From Intrasporangiaceae bacterium URHB0013 (GTDB lineage: Bacteria > Actinomycetota > Actinomycetes > Actinomycetales > Dermatophilaceae), in NCBI GenBank assembly GCA_000620545.1, contig JIBA01000004.1, positions 1 through 64,000 of the forward strand: a DNA stretch of 64,000 bases. Reading direction: 5' to 3'. A program made the translations under genes and the position numbers. The notes beneath the pieces are model-generated. The model had not been told where the DNA came from. It did no database searches and worked only from the letters and a program-made list of their open reading frames with translations. Positions 37,788-47,915 of this stretch are shown one piece after another. Each line of letters starts with the position of its first letter. The stretch's first letter is position 1.

Positions 37788-38759
37788 TCAGCGGCGGCGC
37801 TGGCGGGCGATCTCGTAGAGGGTGACGCCGGTGGCGAGCCCCGCGTTGAGCGACTCGACGGCCGAGCTCATCGGGATCGACACGATCTGGTCGCAGGTCT
37901 CGCGGACGAGGCGCGAGAGGCCCTTGCCCTCGGAGCCGGTGACGATGACGAGCGGCTCCGTCGCGAGCGTGAGGTCGGGCAGCTCGACGTCACCGTCCAT
38001 GTCGAGGCCGAGGATGAAGAAGCCGGCCTTCTTGAACTCCTCGAGGGCTCGCGTCAGGTTGCTCGCACGAGCCACCGGGATGCGCGCGGCGGCGCCGGCG
38101 GACGTCTTCCACGCCGACGCGGTCATGCCGACCGAGCGGCGCTCGGGCACGACGACGCCGTGACCGCCGAACGCCGCGACCGAGCGGACGATGGCACCGA
38201 GGTTGCGCGGGTCGGTGATCCCGTCGAGCGCCACGACGAGCGGGATCCCGGGCATCTCGGGGTCGATGAGGTCGTTCGGGTGGGCGTAGTCGTAGGGCGG
38301 CACCTGCAGCGCCATGCCCTGGTGCACCCCACCGTCGGTGAGCCGGTCGAGCTCCCCGCGTGGCGTCTCGAGGATGGCGAGGCCGCGCTCCGTGGCGAGC
38401 TTGAGGGCCTCGCGCACCCGGTCGTCGGTGTCGATGCGCGTCGCGAGGTACATCGTCGCGACCGGCACGTCGGCCCGGAGGGCCTCGACGACCGAGTTGC
38501 GGCCGTAGACCATCTCGCTCGAGGCCTTGCTGCGGCTCTTCGGGCGGGTCTGGCCGCGGCCGCCGGCACCTGTGGAACCGGAGCCGGAGCGCTTGGCCGC
38601 GACCTTGGCCCGCTTGTGGGCCGGGTGGTACTCGCGCTCGGCTGCCTTGGGGGTCGGGCCCTTGCCCTCGAGCCCACGTCGGCGCTGACCGCCGGAGCCG
38701 ACGGTCGCACCCTTGCTGCTCTTGCGGATGGCGCCGCGGCGCTGGGAGTTGCCTGGCAT
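37788..38759 (-). CDS. rlmB: 23S rRNA (guanosine-2'-O)-methyltransferase RlmB, SpoU family
   Basis: A 323-residue SPOUT methyltransferase modifying a ribosomal guanosine, probably G2251. A basic, Arg/Lys/Gly-rich N-terminal tail (about 80 residues) precedes the substrate-binding and knot domains. Knot motifs [25 protein letters not shown] and [19 protein letters not shown] are present. The ATG is one base after the cysS stop. This matches the conserved cysS-rlmB order in actinobacteria. Confidence 0.93.
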   Translation of the reverse strand: MPGNSQRRGAIRKSSKGATVGSGGQRRRGLEGKGPTPKAAEREYHPAHKRAKVAAKRSGSGSTGAGGRGQTRPKSRSKASSEMVYGRNSVVEALRADVPVATMYLATRIDTDDRVREALKLATERGLAILETPRGELDRLTDGGVHQGMALQVPPYDYAHPNDLIDPEMPGIPLVVALDGITDPRNLGAIVRSVAAFGGHGVVVPERRSVGMTASAWKTSAGAAARIPVARASNLTRALEEFKKAGFFILGLDMDGDVELPDLTLATEPLVIVTGSEGKGLSRLVRETCDQIVSIPMSSAVESLNAGLATGVTLYEIARQRRR

Positions 38760-38760
38760 G

Positions 38761-40263
38761 TCAGCCCTGTGCCTTCTCGGCCCCGGGGGCCGCGGTGGTG
38801 AGTGCGGTGGTGTCGGTGACGGCGTCCACGTCGCCGCGCGCCGGGCGGGCGAGCGACCACTCGGCCCCCGACGGGGTGTCGGTGATCTCGATCCCGACCG
38901 CCGTCAGCGCGTCGCGGATCTCGTCGGCACGGTCGAAGTCCCGCCCCTGGCGGGCGGCCTGGCGTGCCTCGAGCTGCGCGCGCACGAGCGCGTCGAGCGC
39001 GAGCTCGGCAGCGGCGTCCTCCCGACTGCTGCCGGAGCCCCAGTGCGCGGCGAGCGGGTTGACGCCGAGCACGTCGGTCATCGCGACGACGGTGGCGGCC
39101 GCCTCGAGGGCCGCCTCGTCGTCATCCTCGTCGAGGGCGCTGTTGCCGGCGCGCACGGTGTCGTGCACGACGGCCAGGGCGCCACTGACGCCGAGGTCGT
39201 CGTCCATCGAGGCGACGAACGCAGCAGGCAGCGCGACCGTCGTCATCGGCTCGAGGGTGCCGCGCCGGGAGGCACGCTCGAGGAAGCCCTCGATGCGCTC
39301 GACGGCAGCCGCCGCCTCCTCGAGCGAACCGGGGTGGTACTCGATCATCGAGCGGTAGTGCGCGGCCGTGAGGTAGTAGCGCAGCACGATGGGCCGCGTC
39401 GACTCGAGCAGGTGGCGCACCTCGAGGGCGTTGCCCAGGGACTTGCCCATCTTCTGGCCCTTGACCGTGACCCACGCGTTGTGGAGCCAGTACCGGGCGA
39501 AGCCGAGGCCCGCCGCCCGCGACTGCGCCTGCTCGTTCTCGTGGTGCGGGAAGCGCAGGTCGATGCCGCCACCGTGGATGTCGAACTCGTCGCCGAGCCA
39601 GCGTCGCGCCATCGCCGAGCACTCGAGGTGCCAGCCCGGACGGCCGGCGCCGAACGGCGTGGGCCACGACGCGCTCTCGGGCTCATCGGCCTTGTGGCCC
39701 TTCCACAGCGCGAAGTCACGCGGATCGCGCTTGCCGCGCGGGTCGGCGTCGTCGGCGCTGGCCATGTCGGCGAGCGACTGGCCGGTCAGGGAGCCGTACT
39801 CGGGCCAGGAGCGCACGTCGAAGTACACATCACCGCTGCCGTCGGGGGCGGCATACGCGTGTCCCTTCTCGACGAGCGTCTCCATGAGCGTCACCATGTC
39901 GGGCACGTGGCCGGTGGCGCGCGGCTCGTAGGTGGCCGGCTCGACACCGAGCGCGTCGAGCGCCTGCGCGGTGAGGCGCTCGTTGCGATAGGTCAGGGCG
40001 AACCACGGCTCGCCGGCCTCGGCGGCCTTGCGCAGGACCTTGTCGTCGATGTCGGTGACGTTGCGCACGAGCGTGACGTCGTAGCCGTGACCGGTCTCGA
40101 GCCAGCGGCGCAGCACGTCGAACGCGACGGCGAAGCGGATGTGACCGATGTGCGGCGCCCCCTGTGTCGTGAGGCCACAGATGTACATGCCGACCTTGCC
40201 CGCCTCGCGCGGCGTGAAGTCGCGCAGCTCCCGGGTTGCGGTGTCGAACAGTCGTAGGCTCAC
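38761..40263 (-). CDS. cysS: Cysteinyl-tRNA synthetase
   Basis: A class I synthetase of 500 residues. HIGH is at 38-41 (APHIGHIRF), KMGKS at 271-275, and the active-site zinc ligands include Cys29 and Cys215. It lacks features of MshC, which ends in a different tail. GTG 40263 has TAGACT seven bases upstream, so the gene is probably leaderless; the open frame to 40356 is not needed. It is divergent from the membrane-protein gene at 40337. Confidence 0.95.
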   Translation of the reverse strand: MSLRLFDTATRELRDFTPREAGKVGMYICGLTTQGAPHIGHIRFAVAFDVLRRWLETGHGYDVTLVRNVTDIDDKVLRKAAEAGEPWFALTYRNERLTAQALDALGVEPATYEPRATGHVPDMVTLMETLVEKGHAYAAPDGSGDVYFDVRSWPEYGSLTGQSLADMASADDADPRGKRDPRDFALWKGHKADEPESASWPTPFGAGRPGWHLECSAMARRWLGDEFDIHGGGIDLRFPHHENEQAQSRAAGLGFARYWLHNAWVTVKGQKMGKSLGNALEVRHLLESTRPIVLRYYLTAAHYRSMIEYHPGSLEEAAAAVERIEGFLERASRRGTLEPMTTVALPAAFVASMDDDLGVSGALAVVHDTVRAGNSALDEDDDEAALEAAATVVAMTDVLGVNPLAAHWGSGSSREDAAAELALDALVRAQLEARQAARQGRDFDRADEIRDALTAVGIEITDTPSGAEWSLARPARGDVDAVTDTTALTTAAPGAEKAQG

Positions 40264-40270
40264 CCGCCGA

Positions 40271-40276
40271 AGTCTA
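40271..40276 (-). promoter_or_regulatory. -10 box TAGACT of leaderless cysS
   Basis: On the minus strand TAGACT, then TCGGCGG, then the GTG at 40263. Confidence 0.6.
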
Positions 40277-40323
40277 TCGGCGCGTCGCCCCGCACCTGAC
40301 CAGCCGCGTTCGCCCGCGGCACG

Positions 40324-40329
40324 GATACT
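40324..40329 (+). promoter_or_regulatory. -10 box GATACT of the divergent membrane-protein gene (leaderless)
   Basis: GATACT, then CGGGCCC, then ATG 40337. The two divergent -10 boxes are 47 bases apart. Confidence 0.5.
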
Positions 40330-40336
40330 CGGGCCC

Positions 40337-41086
40337 ATGGCGCAACCGCGGCTCACGAGCTACGAGCGGCTCGACGGCTCCGAGGTGCGCGCCGTCATCA
40401 GCTACCTCGGCGAGCGGGTCGACACCTACCTGCCCCGCCACCCCGGTCTGCGCGCGGCCACCGAGGAGCTCGGCAACGTCGTGGACGCCCTGCTCGACCG
40501 GCGCCGCCGGGCGCCCGCCCAGCGGGCCACGCTGCAGTGGACGTCGCGGGCCCTCATCGTCGTCGTCCTCGCCGTATCCCTCGTCGCCGTCGCCATCGCG
40601 CTGCGCGACGCCGTGTCGCGGGCCGGCTCGGTGGCGGCCTTCGAGTGGCTGCCGGTCGTCGAGAGCCTCATCAACGACCTCGTCTTCGCCGGGATCGCGA
40701 TCTGGTTCCTGCTCTCGCTCGCCGACCGGGTCGTGCGCAACGACCTGATCCGACGGCTGCACCGGCTGCGCTCACTGGCCCACATCATCGACATGCACCA
40801 GATGAGCAAGGACCCGGCCGCCCTGCTGCCAGACACGCCGGCCGGGACCGTCGCCGGCGACGAGGTCGTGAGCCCCCGCACGATGTCCGTGCGCGACTAC
40901 GCGCTCTACCTCGACTACTGCTCGGAGCTGCTCTCGCTCTGCTCCAAGGCCGCGGCGCTCTGCGCCGAGGAGTCGACCGACGCCCTCGTGCTCGACACCG
41001 TGAGCGAGATCGAGAACCTCACGACCGGCATGAGCCGCAAGATCTGGCAGAAGATCAGCCTGCTGCGCGGCGCTCCCCGCGCATGA
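40337..41086 (+). CDS. Hypothetical two-helix membrane protein
   Basis: A 249-residue protein. Two hydrophobic helices (about 68-92, [18 protein letters not shown]; and 111-125, [16 protein letters not shown]) lie in the middle, with soluble domains on both sides. The C-terminal half is helical and holds three cysteines (Cys-Ser-Glu, CSKAAALC). No family recognised. Leaderless start at 40337. Confidence 0.7.
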   Translation: MAQPRLTSYERLDGSEVRAVISYLGERVDTYLPRHPGLRAATEELGNVVDALLDRRRRAPAQRATLQWTSRALIVVVLAVSLVAVAIALRDAVSRAGSVAAFEWLPVVESLINDLVFAGIAIWFLLSLADRVVRNDLIRRLHRLRSLAHIIDMHQMSKDPAALLPDTPAGTVAGDEVVSPRTMSVRDYALYLDYCSELLSLCSKAAALCAEESTDALVLDTVSEIENLTTGMSRKIWQKISLLRGAPRA

Positions 41087-41109
41087 GGTTCCCGCCGGCG
41101 TGACGCCGC

Positions 41110-41143
41110 CACACGGCATACGCCCTCTTGCGTATGCCGTGTG
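41110..41143. terminator. Bidirectional hairpin terminator built from GGCATACGC words
   Basis: Perfect 14-bp arms (41110-41123 and 41130-41143) with CCTCTT loop lie between two convergent genes. Each arm contains the recurring GGCATACGC word. The symmetrical position suits termination of both transcripts. Confidence 0.8.
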
Positions 41144-41167
41144 CCCGGGTCGCGCTGCTGCCGGGGC

Positions 41168-41833
41168 TCAGTGGCCCCGGCGGATCCACTCCTCGACCTC
41201 GGGCTCCTCGTCGCCGACGGTCGTGGCGCGTCCGTGGCCGGTGAGGACGGTCGTCTCGGGAGGGAGCGAGAGGAGCTGGCTCCTGATCGACTCGATGATG
41301 GTCGGGAAGTCGGAGTACGACCGGCCCGTCGCGCCGGGGCCGCCGTGGAAGAGCGTGTCGCCGGTGAACACGACGCCGAGGTCGCGCGCGTGGAAGCAGC
41401 ACGCACCCGGCGCGTGCCCCGGCGTGTGCAGCACGACGAGCTCGACGTCCCCGACCTGCACGACGTCACCGTCGGCGAGGTCCTGCGTCGGGGCGAGGTC
41501 CCGATGGCTCTGGTCCCAGAGGACCCGGTCGGCCGGGTGGAGGGCGACCTCGGCCCCTGGGTGCGCGGCGAGCAGCTGCGGCACGACGGTGACGTGGTCG
41601 TCGTGTGCGTGGGTCAGCAGGACGTGGGTCAGGCGGCGGTCGCCCACGAGCTCCAGGATCGGGCCGGCGTCGTGCGGGGCATCGATGACGACGCACTGCG
41701 CGTCGTCGCCGACCACCCAGACGTTGTTCTCGACGTCCCACGTGCCACCGTCCAGGCTGAAGGTTCCCGCTGTCGTCGTGTGGTCGACTCGAACCCCGCC
41801 CGGTGACGGGTTGACCTGGTCGGCAGCGCTCAC
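41168..41833 (-). CDS. Metallo-beta-lactamase fold hydrolase beside mycothiol dehydrogenase
   Basis: A 221-residue glyoxalase II-like hydrolase. The metal motif THAHDDH (His75, His77, Asp79, His80), [11 protein letters not shown] and the FTGDTLF motif are present. GTG 41833 overlaps the stop of the dehydrogenase gene (GTGA). The pair recurs in mycothiol producers (Rv2259-Rv2260 in M. tuberculosis), which suggests hydrolysis of S-formylmycothiol or a similar thioester. Confidence 0.87.
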   Translation of the reverse strand: MSAADQVNPSPGGVRVDHTTTAGTFSLDGGTWDVENNVWVVGDDAQCVVIDAPHDAGPILELVGDRRLTHVLLTHAHDDHVTVVPQLLAAHPGAEVALHPADRVLWDQSHRDLAPTQDLADGDVVQVGDVELVVLHTPGHAPGACCFHARDLGVVFTGDTLFHGGPGATGRSYSDFPTIIESIRSQLLSLPPETTVLTGHGRATTVGDEEPEVEEWIRRGH

Positions 41834-42912
41834 AGCTCGACCACCGATCGCAGGACCTCGCCGGCGTGCATCTTGTCGAAGGCGGCCTCGATGTCACCGA
41901 GCCCGATGCGCTCGGTGACGAACGCGTCGAGGTCGAACCGTCCCTGCTTGTAGAGCTCGACGAGCATCGGGAAGTCGCGGCTCGGGAGGCAGTCGCCGTA
42001 CCAGCTGGACTTGAGCGCGCCGCCGCGGCCGAAGATCTCGATCATCGGCAGCGTCACCTGCTTGTCGGGGGTCGGGACGCCGACGAGCACGACCGTGCCG
42101 GCGAGGTCGCGGGCGTAGAAGGCCTGCTCGTAGGTCTCGGGTCGGCCCACCGCCTCGACGACGACGTCGGCGCCGTGGCCGTCGGTGAGGTCGCGGATCG
42201 CCTCGACGGCATCGGTGCTCGTGCTGTTGACCGTGTGCGTCGCGCCGAAGTGCCTCGCCTGCTCGAGCTTCGCGTCGCTGATGTCGACCGCGATGATCGT
42301 CGTGGCGCCCGCCACCCTGGCGCCGGCGATGGCGGCGTTTCCCACGCCGCCACAGCCGATGACGGCGATCGAGTCGCCGCGGCCGACGCCGCCGGTGTTG
42401 ACCGCGGCGCCGAAGCCGGCCATGACGCCGCAGCCGAGCAGGCCGACCGCGGCTGCATCCGCCTCGGGCACCTTGGTGCACTGGCCGGCGGCGATCAGCG
42501 TCTTCTCGATGAAGGCCCCGATGCCGAGCGCGGGCGTCAGCTCGGTGCCGTCGGTGAGCGTCATCCTCTGCGTCGCGTTGTGGGTGTTGAAGCAGTACCA
42601 GGGCTTGCCCTTGGCGCAGGCGCGGCACTGGCCGCACACGGCCCGCCAGTTGAGGATGACGAAGTCACCGGCAGCCACGTCGGTGACACCCTCGCCGACG
42701 GCCTCGACGTAGCCGGCGGCCTCGTGCCCGAGCAGGAACGGGTAGTCGTCGTTGATGCCGCCCTCGCGGTAGTGCAGGTCGGTGTGGCAGACGCCGCAGG
42801 TCTCGATGCGGACGACCGCCTCGCCGGGACCGGGATCCGGCACGACGACGTCAACGACCTCGACGTCGGCCCCCTTGCTGCGGCTGATGACACCCTTGAC
42901 GGTCTGCGGCAT
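41830..42912 (-). CDS. mscR: S-(hydroxymethyl)mycothiol dehydrogenase / S-nitrosomycothiol reductase
   Basis: A 360-residue zinc alcohol dehydrogenase. The catalytic zinc ligands include Cys42 (CGVCHTDLH) and His63/Glu64 (LLGHEAAGY). The structural zinc cluster is [15 protein letters not shown], and the Rossmann loop is [10 protein letters not shown]. It oxidises the formaldehyde-mycothiol adduct and reduces S-nitrosomycothiol. ATG 42912 follows AGGAG. Class III glutathione-dependent enzymes are the alternative, but mycothiol genes in the window favour MscR. Confidence 0.9.
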   Translation of the reverse strand: MPQTVKGVISRSKGADVEVVDVVVPDPGPGEAVVRIETCGVCHTDLHYREGGINDDYPFLLGHEAAGYVEAVGEGVTDVAAGDFVILNWRAVCGQCRACAKGKPWYCFNTHNATQRMTLTDGTELTPALGIGAFIEKTLIAAGQCTKVPEADAAAVGLLGCGVMAGFGAAVNTGGVGRGDSIAVIGCGGVGNAAIAGARVAGATTIIAVDISDAKLEQARHFGATHTVNSTSTDAVEAIRDLTDGHGADVVVEAVGRPETYEQAFYARDLAGTVVLVGVPTPDKQVTLPMIEIFGRGGALKSSWYGDCLPSRDFPMLVELYKQGRFDLDAFVTERIGLGDIEAAFDKMHAGEVLRSVVEL

Positions 42913-43038
42913 GGCTTCTCCTCGTCGTTCACGGCTGGTCGTGCCGGGCGACGCAGGCAGTGCCGGCGGCCGCAGCAACCCCCAGCCAAACGTGCGGAGG
43001 CCGCGGACGCAACGCGTGTGCTGCCGAGCCGCGGGGAA

Positions 43039-43512
43039 TCAGCGGTCGCGACCCGGCTCGCCGCTCTGGTCGGCGTCACGAAGACCTGTCGAACGCCGGT
43101 CGTCGAACGCGTCGTCGAGGCGGTTGCCGTCATCGTCGACGCGGTGACCCTCCTTGTCCGTGCGCACGTCAGGATCGTGCAGATCGGCCTGGCGCAGCCG
43201 CTCGTCGCGTTCGCGGCGGACCGACTCGACGCTCCCGGCACGTTCGCGTGCCTCCTCCTCGAGGCGCTCGGCCTCGAGCTGGCGCTGCTGCGCCTCGGCG
43301 CGCGCCAGGTCTGACCGGGCCTGCGCCTCGGTCGCGCTCGCCTCGCGCTCGCGGACCTGACGGTCGTGCTCGGTCGCCTCCTGCCTGATATCGGCAGCCT
43401 TCTCCCGGTGCGCCTCCACCCGGCGCCTTCGGGTTCCCGACATCACGAGGGCGATGACGGCGATCACGACGATCGCGGCAACGACGACCCAGATGATCGT
43501 GCTGGTATCCAT
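43039..43512 (-). CDS. Hypothetical membrane-anchored coiled-coil protein
   Basis: A 157-residue protein: one N-terminal helix (IIWVVVAAIVVIAVIALVMS), then a long charged coiled coil (about residues 30-110, Arg/Glu/Ala/Gln heptads) and a polar Asp/Arg-rich tail. ATG 43512 follows AGGAGG. Probably stress-related or envelope-associated, as other such actinobacterial proteins; function unknown. Confidence 0.75.
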   Translation of the reverse strand: MDTSTIIWVVVAAIVVIAVIALVMSGTRRRRVEAHREKAADIRQEATEHDRQVREREASATEAQARSDLARAEAQQRQLEAERLEEEARERAGSVESVRRERDERLRQADLHDPDVRTDKEGHRVDDDGNRLDDAFDDRRSTGLRDADQSGEPGRDR

Positions 43513-43560
43513 GCGGTCCTCCTGGTCCGGAACCGGGGAGGCGGCTCGCCGCCCCTCCGT

Positions 43561-43577
43561 GGGAGCAGGCAGCTCCC
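43561..43577 (-). terminator. Weak hairpin after ispF
   Basis: Arms GGGAGC and GCTCCC with AGGCA loop lie 47 bases downstream of the ispF stop; a second GC-rich imperfect hairpin is at about 43532-43558. Confidence 0.4.
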
Positions 43578-43623
43578 GCTGGGGACGTACCCGGCGGGCC
43601 GCGGCCCAAAGCAGCGCGTCGAG

Positions 43624-44118
43624 TCAGGAGCCGGACCGGGCGACGACGAGGGCGGTGGCGATGGCAGCGATGCCCTCTCCGCGCCCCGTGAGCCCGAGCC
43701 CGTCCGTCGTGGTGCCGCTCACCGACACCGGGGCGCCGGCCGCGGCGGAGAGAGCCGTCTCGGCCTCGCCGCGACGGGAACCGATCTTCGGGCGGTTGCC
43801 GATGACCTGGACCGCGATGTTGCCGACCTCGTAGCCGGCCTCGCGCACGAGCTGCGCCGCCTCGGCGAGCAGCCTGACGCCCGAGGCGCCGGCGAGCTCG
43901 GGGCGCGACGTGCCGAAGTGCACGCCGAGGTCACCGATCCCCGCGGCCGAGAAGATCGCGTCGCACGCCGCGTGGGCAGCGACGTCGGCGTCGGAGTGCC
44001 CCTCGAGACCGCGCTGCCCCGGCCAGTGCAACCCCGCGACCCAGAGCGCGCGGTCGGAGCCCTCCGGGGCGTACGCGTGGACGTCGACGCCGACCCCGAC
44101 GCGCGGGAGGTGCGTCAT
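43624..44118 (-). CDS. ispF: 2-C-methyl-D-erythritol 2,4-cyclodiphosphate synthase
   Basis: Fifth enzyme of the MEP isoprenoid pathway, 164 residues, a zinc-dependent trimer. Asp12 and His14 in GVDVHAY are metal ligands. The [16 protein letters not shown] stretch and the C-terminal [17 protein letters not shown] are typical. ATG 44118 overlaps the stop of the SDR gene (TGATG), so it is translated as its partner even though the usual partner is ispD. Confidence 0.95.
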   Translation of the reverse strand: MTHLPRVGVGVDVHAYAPEGSDRALWVAGLHWPGQRGLEGHSDADVAAHAACDAIFSAAGIGDLGVHFGTSRPELAGASGVRLLAEAAQLVREAGYEVGNIAVQVIGNRPKIGSRRGEAETALSAAAGAPVSVSGTTTDGLGLTGRGEGIAAIATALVVARSGS

Positions 44119-44936
44119 CAGGCGTCCTTCCAGTCGATCGCGCCGCGATGGATCTTGTGCGGGGCTGCCTGGGCAACGGGCTTGATGACCATCGTGTCGA
44201 TGTTGACGTGCTGCGGCAGTCTGACGACGAAACCGACGCACTCGGCGACGTCGTCGGCCACGAGGGGACGGTCGACGCCGTCATAGACCTTGTCGGCTGC
44301 CGTCCGGTCGCCGTGGAGCCGGGTCAGTGAGAACTCCTCGGTGCGGACCATGCCGGGCCGGATGTCGACGACGCGGATGTGCTCACCGTTGAGCTCGAGC
44401 CGCAGGGTCTCGGAGACGACGGACGTCCCGTGCTTGGCCGCGACATAGCCGGCCCCTCCCTCGTAGACCCGCTCACCGGCGATCGAGCTGATGTCGACGA
44501 TGGTGGCCCGCGCGGACTCCCGCAGCAGCGGCAGCACCGCCTGGGTGACCCGGAGGGTGCCCACGACGTTCGTCGCGAACATCCGCTCCCACTCGTCGGG
44601 GTCGCCGTCCTCCACACGCGACACCCCGAGCGCGCCGCCGGCATTGTTGACGACGACGTCGCAACGGCCGAGCGACCCGACGCCGGCGGTGACCGACGTG
44701 GGGTCGGTGACGTCCATGACGAGGGCCCGCGCCGAGCCGCCCTCGCCCTCGATGCCTGCGACGACGTCGTCGAGCCTGTCGGGGCGACGGCCCGCGACGA
44801 CGACGTCGAAGCCGTCGCGCGACAGCCGCCGCGCGACCGCCGCCCCGATGCCGGTGCCACCACCGGTGACCAGCGCCGTGGGGCGGGACGGGTCGGTGCG
44901 CAGGTCGGTCCTGGGGTTGCTCGGGTCGCTCGTCAC
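44118..44936 (-). CDS. Short-chain dehydrogenase inserted between ispD and ispF
   Basis: A 272-residue classical [11 protein letters not shown] near residue 24, NNAGG, ISSIAG and YVAAKHG for the catalytic Ser/Tyr/Lys. The C-terminal half resembles YdfG-like NADP-dependent dehydrogenases. GTG 44936 has TATCCT seven bases upstream, so transcription probably starts here for both SDR and ispF. No clear role in isoprenoid synthesis is known. Confidence 0.88.
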   Translation of the reverse strand: MTSDPSNPRTDLRTDPSRPTALVTGGGTGIGAAVARRLSRDGFDVVVAGRRPDRLDDVVAGIEGEGGSARALVMDVTDPTSVTAGVGSLGRCDVVVNNAGGALGVSRVEDGDPDEWERMFATNVVGTLRVTQAVLPLLRESARATIVDISSIAGERVYEGGAGYVAAKHGTSVVSETLRLELNGEHIRVVDIRPGMVRTEEFSLTRLHGDRTAADKVYDGVDRPLVADDVAECVGFVVRLPQHVNIDTMVIKPVAQAAPHKIHRGAIDWKDA

Positions 44937-44943
44937 CTCGCCG

Positions 44944-44949
44944 AGGATA
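44944..44949 (-). promoter_or_regulatory. -10 box TATCCT of the leaderless SDR-ispF transcript
   Basis: On the minus strand TATCCT, then CGGCGAG, then GTG 44936. Confidence 0.6.
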
Positions 44950-45018
44950 GGGGCCCAGCCCGACTGGACGTGAGCCGCGCTCCCGGATGCCCGTCGGACA
45001 CCTCGCCCCGCAACAGGG

Positions 45019-45723
45019 TCAGGACCGGAGCAACAGGGCCGCGGCCTCGAGGTCGGTCGGAGTGGTGACCTTGAGGGCCCGCGGGTCGCCCTCCACGAGG
45101 AGCACCCGCTCCCCCAGCCTCTCGACGAGCCCGGCGTCGTCGGTGGCGTCGCTGGACCGGGCGTGGGCCCGCGCGAGGACGTCGCGTCGGAACCCTTGCG
45201 GTGTCTGGACGGCCCGCAGCGCCGAGCGGTCGGGCGTGCCGACGACGAACCCGTCTGCGTCGACCTGCTTGATCGTGTCGACGACCGCGGTGCCGGGCAC
45301 GACGGCCCCGGCCCCGGCCGCGACGGCGGCGATCACCCGGTCGAAGACCTCGACCGGCGTCAGGCATCGGGCGGCGTCGTGGACGAGCACGATGTCGACG
45401 TCGTCACCGAGCACCTGCAGACCGGCCGCGACGGAGTCGCCCCGCTCGGCCCCGCCCGGCACGAGGGTCACCGGTGTCACGGACCCGAGCTCACGGCATA
45501 CGCCGTCGGCGACGGCCTCGGCCTGCGCCCGGTGGGAGTCCGGCACGACGAGCACGACCTGGGCCACGGCGGCGCACGACAGGACTCCCCGCAGGGCGTG
45601 CCCCAGCAGCGGCTCACCCGCGAGGGGCACGAAAGCCTTGGGCAGGCCGGCCCCCAGACGCGAGCCGGAGCCGGCCGCGACGACGATGACGCCGACGCGA
45701 CCGGCTCCGGTCTCGTTGTTCAG
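45019..45723 (-). CDS. ispD: 2-C-methyl-D-erythritol 4-phosphate cytidylyltransferase
   Basis: Third enzyme of the MEP pathway, about 234 residues. The N-terminal CTP-binding motif VVAAGSGSRLGAGLPKAF and the later VHDAARCLTP are clear. No ATG, GTG or TTG lies in frame between the carD stop and this conserved motif; the only plausible starter is CTG at 45723 with AGGG eight bases upstream. The next ATG (45924) would overlap carD by 188 bases. A CTG start or an atypical initiation is therefore likely. Confidence 0.88.
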   Translation of the reverse strand: MNNETGAGRVGVIVVAAGSGSRLGAGLPKAFVPLAGEPLLGHALRGVLSCAAVAQVVLVVPDSHRAQAEAVADGVCRELGSVTPVTLVPGGAERGDSVAAGLQVLGDDVDIVLVHDAARCLTPVEVFDRVIAAVAAGAGAVVPGTAVVDTIKQVDADGFVVGTPDRSALRAVQTPQGFRRDVLARAHARSSDATDDAGLVERLGERVLLVEGDPRALKVTTPTDLEAAALLLRS

Positions 45724-45736
45724 TGTGCTGCCCTGA

Positions 45737-46219
45737 TCAGGAAGCGAGGACCTCGTCGAGGATGGTCTCGGCCTTCTCCTCGTTGGTCTTCTCCGCGAGC
45801 GCGAGCTCGGAGACGAGGATCTGGCGGGCCTTGGCGAGCATGCGCTTCTCGCCGGCCGACAGGCCGCGGTCCTGGTCACGACGCCACAGGTCACGAACGA
45901 CCTCGGCGACCTTGATGACGTCACCCGACGCGAGCTTCTCGAGGTTTGCCTTGTAGCGGCGCGACCAGTTGGTCGGCTCCTCGGTGTGCGGCGTGCGGAG
46001 CACCTCGAACACGCGGTCGAGGCCTTCCTTGCCGACGACGTCGCGGACGCCCACGAGGTCGCAGTTCTCAGCGGGGACCTCGATCGTCAGGTCACCCTGG
46101 GCGACCTTGAGCTTGAGGTAGAGCTTGTCCTCTCCCTTGATCGTTCGTGTGTTGATCTCTTCGATGAGTGCAGCCCCGTGGTGGGGGTACACGACCGTCT
46201 CGCCGACCTTGAAAACCAT
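45737..46219 (-). CDS. carD: CarD RNA polymerase-binding transcription factor
   Basis: A 160-residue essential regulator that stabilises open promoter complexes. The RNA polymerase-interacting domain (about 1-65) begins [16 protein letters not shown], and the C-terminal helical DNA-binding domain (about 75-160) has [29 protein letters not shown] -10 element lies about 40 bases upstream. It heads the conserved carD-ispD-ispF-cysS-rlmB neighbourhood. Confidence 0.95.
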   Translation of the reverse strand: MVFKVGETVVYPHHGAALIEEINTRTIKGEDKLYLKLKVAQGDLTIEVPAENCDLVGVRDVVGKEGLDRVFEVLRTPHTEEPTNWSRRYKANLEKLASGDVIKVAEVVRDLWRRDQDRGLSAGEKRMLAKARQILVSELALAEKTNEEKAETILDEVLAS

Positions 46220-46472
46220 GTGCTGTTTTCCCCTTTCGCGACCTCCAGATTATCACGAAGCCGCGCACATCGCGATTTGCGGAATCGGCATCGGCGCAGG
46301 TCAGAGCCACAGTGAGGGCTCGGCACCCCCGAGTCGACGTCTTGACAGAACGCCGCTCGGCGTGCTTCGCCCGACCCTTTCGCGGCCGAGTCGCCGACGC
46401 ATCGCTGCCGCCCCGACCACCGAGTCCCGCCCGGCGTCGGCGGGTGCACGGGTCCGCAGGGTCGTGCGCCGG

Positions 46473-46478
46473 TAGGCT
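46473..46478 (+). promoter_or_regulatory. -10 box TAGGCT of a leaderless lipoprotein gene
   Basis: TAGGCT, then GTCGCCC, then GTG 46486. It decides the start within a longer open frame. Confidence 0.6.
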
Positions 46479-46485
46479 GTCGCCC

Positions 46486-47082
46486 GTGAAGCGTCGATAC
46501 CCCGCCCTGAGCCCCGCGCGTCGCCCGTCCACCCGCCGGGTGTCGACGATGGTTGCCGGTGTGGCCCTCGCCGCCGTGACGACCGGCTGCCAGGTCAACT
46601 CGCCCGTCCAGACGAACGTTCCGTACATCCCTGCCGACGGGGTGCCGGCGGAGGTGGGCCAGCTCGCCGTCCGCAACCTTGTGCTCGTCGGTGACGGCAC
46701 GGGCACCGCGGTTGTGTCGGGTTCCGCCATCAACCTCGGCGGGGAGGACATGACCGTCCAGATCGCCCCGCAGGCCGACCCGAACGCCACGGGCGCCCAG
46801 CCGACTGGTTCCGAGGTCCAGCTCGGCCCGCGGGAGCAGGTCGACCTCACCACCAAGGGCCTGCAGCTGAGCTCGCTCACGACCAAGCCGGGCGGCATCG
46901 TCCCCCTGACCATCACCTCGAGCACCGGCGGCACCACCGTCGTCAAGGTGCCGATGCTGCCCGCCACGGGGTACTACGCCACCGTCACGCCAGCGGCCGC
47001 GCCCACGAGCACGCCGACGAGCACGGCCACGGCCACGGCCACGGCCACGGGCACGCCTACGCCCACACCCACGGGCAGCTGA
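46486..47082 (+). CDS. Hypothetical lipoprotein with Thr/Pro-rich tail
   Basis: A 198-residue secreted protein. A basic N-terminus and a hydrophobic stretch lead to the lipobox TTGC (Cys at about 36). A beta-rich middle domain is followed by a Thr/Pro/Ala low-complexity tail (TSTPTSTATATATAT). It resembles small lipoproteins found next to carD in actinobacteria, some of which are copper-chaperone-like, but I see no metal motif. Start chosen from the leaderless -10 box. Confidence 0.75.
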   Translation: MKRRYPALSPARRPSTRRVSTMVAGVALAAVTTGCQVNSPVQTNVPYIPADGVPAEVGQLAVRNLVLVGDGTGTAVVSGSAINLGGEDMTVQIAPQADPNATGAQPTGSEVQLGPREQVDLTTKGLQLSSLTTKPGGIVPLTITSSTGGTTVVKVPMLPATGYYATVTPAAAPTSTPTSTATATATATGTPTPTPTGS

Positions 47083-47169
47083 CCTCGAGCGTCTTCCACC
47101 CTGTCGGCGACACCGACGTCGTAGGCGTGTGCCGCACGTGAGTGCCGGACGTTTGCCGGGCCGGTCGGC

Positions 47170-47853
47170 TCAGCCGGCCTCGAACTTGTAGCCGAGCCCC
47201 CGCACGGTGACGATGTGCACCGGGTTGGCCGGGTCGGGCTCGACCTTCGCGCGCAGGCGCTTGACGTGGACGTCGAGGGTCTTCGTGTCGCCGACGTAGT
47301 CGCTGCCCCAGACGCGGTCGATGAGCTGCATGCGGGTCAGGACGCGGCCCGAGTTGCGCAGCAGGATCTCGAGCAGCTCGAACTCCTTGAGCGGCAAGGA
47401 CACCGACCGCCCCGCGACGCTGACGGTGTGGCGCTCCACGTCCATCCGGACCGGACCGGACTCGAGGGTCGAGGGCAGGAGGTCCTCGGGCTCGGCGAGG
47501 CGCCGGAGCACGGCCTTGACGCGAGCAAGCAGCTCGCGGCTCGAGTACGGCTTCGTGACGTAGTCGTCGGCGCCGATCTCGAGGCCCACGACCTTGTCGA
47601 TCTCGCTGTCCTTGGCGGTCAGCATGATGACCGGCACCGAGGAGCGCTGGCGCAGCGCGCGGCACACGTCCACACCGGAGAGGCCCGGCAGCATGAGGTC
47701 GAGCAGGACGAGGTCTGCCCCGTTCCGGTCGAACTCCGCCAGGCCGTCGGGCCCGGTCTCGGCCACGGCGACGTCGTAGCCCTCCTTCTTCAGCAGGTAG
47801 GACAGCGGGTCGGAGAAGGACACCTCGTCCTCGACGATGAGAATGCGACTCAA
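47170..47853 (-). CDS. regX3: Response regulator of the phosphate response (RegX3/PhoP type)
   Basis: A 227-residue OmpR-type regulator: receiver with phosphoacceptor Asp52 (LLDLMLPG) and Lys101 (TKPYSSREL), followed by a winged-helix domain ending VRGLGYKFEAG. TTG 47853 follows GAGAGG. The kinase gene lies 62 bases upstream and PhoU is divergent. In mycobacteria SenX3-RegX3 controls phosphate starvation genes. Confidence 0.93.
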   Translation of the reverse strand: MSRILIVEDEVSFSDPLSYLLKKEGYDVAVAETGPDGLAEFDRNGADLVLLDLMLPGLSGVDVCRALRQRSSVPVIMLTAKDSEIDKVVGLEIGADDYVTKPYSSRELLARVKAVLRRLAEPEDLLPSTLESGPVRMDVERHTVSVAGRSVSLPLKEFELLEILLRNSGRVLTRMQLIDRVWGSDYVGDTKTLDVHVKRLRAKVEPDPANPVHIVTVRGLGYKFEAG

Positions 47854-47915
47854 GACAGGCCTCTCGGGGTCGGGCAGCGTGGGGGCTGGTGCGCTGCTCA
47901 GGCAGGGGGACGTGA

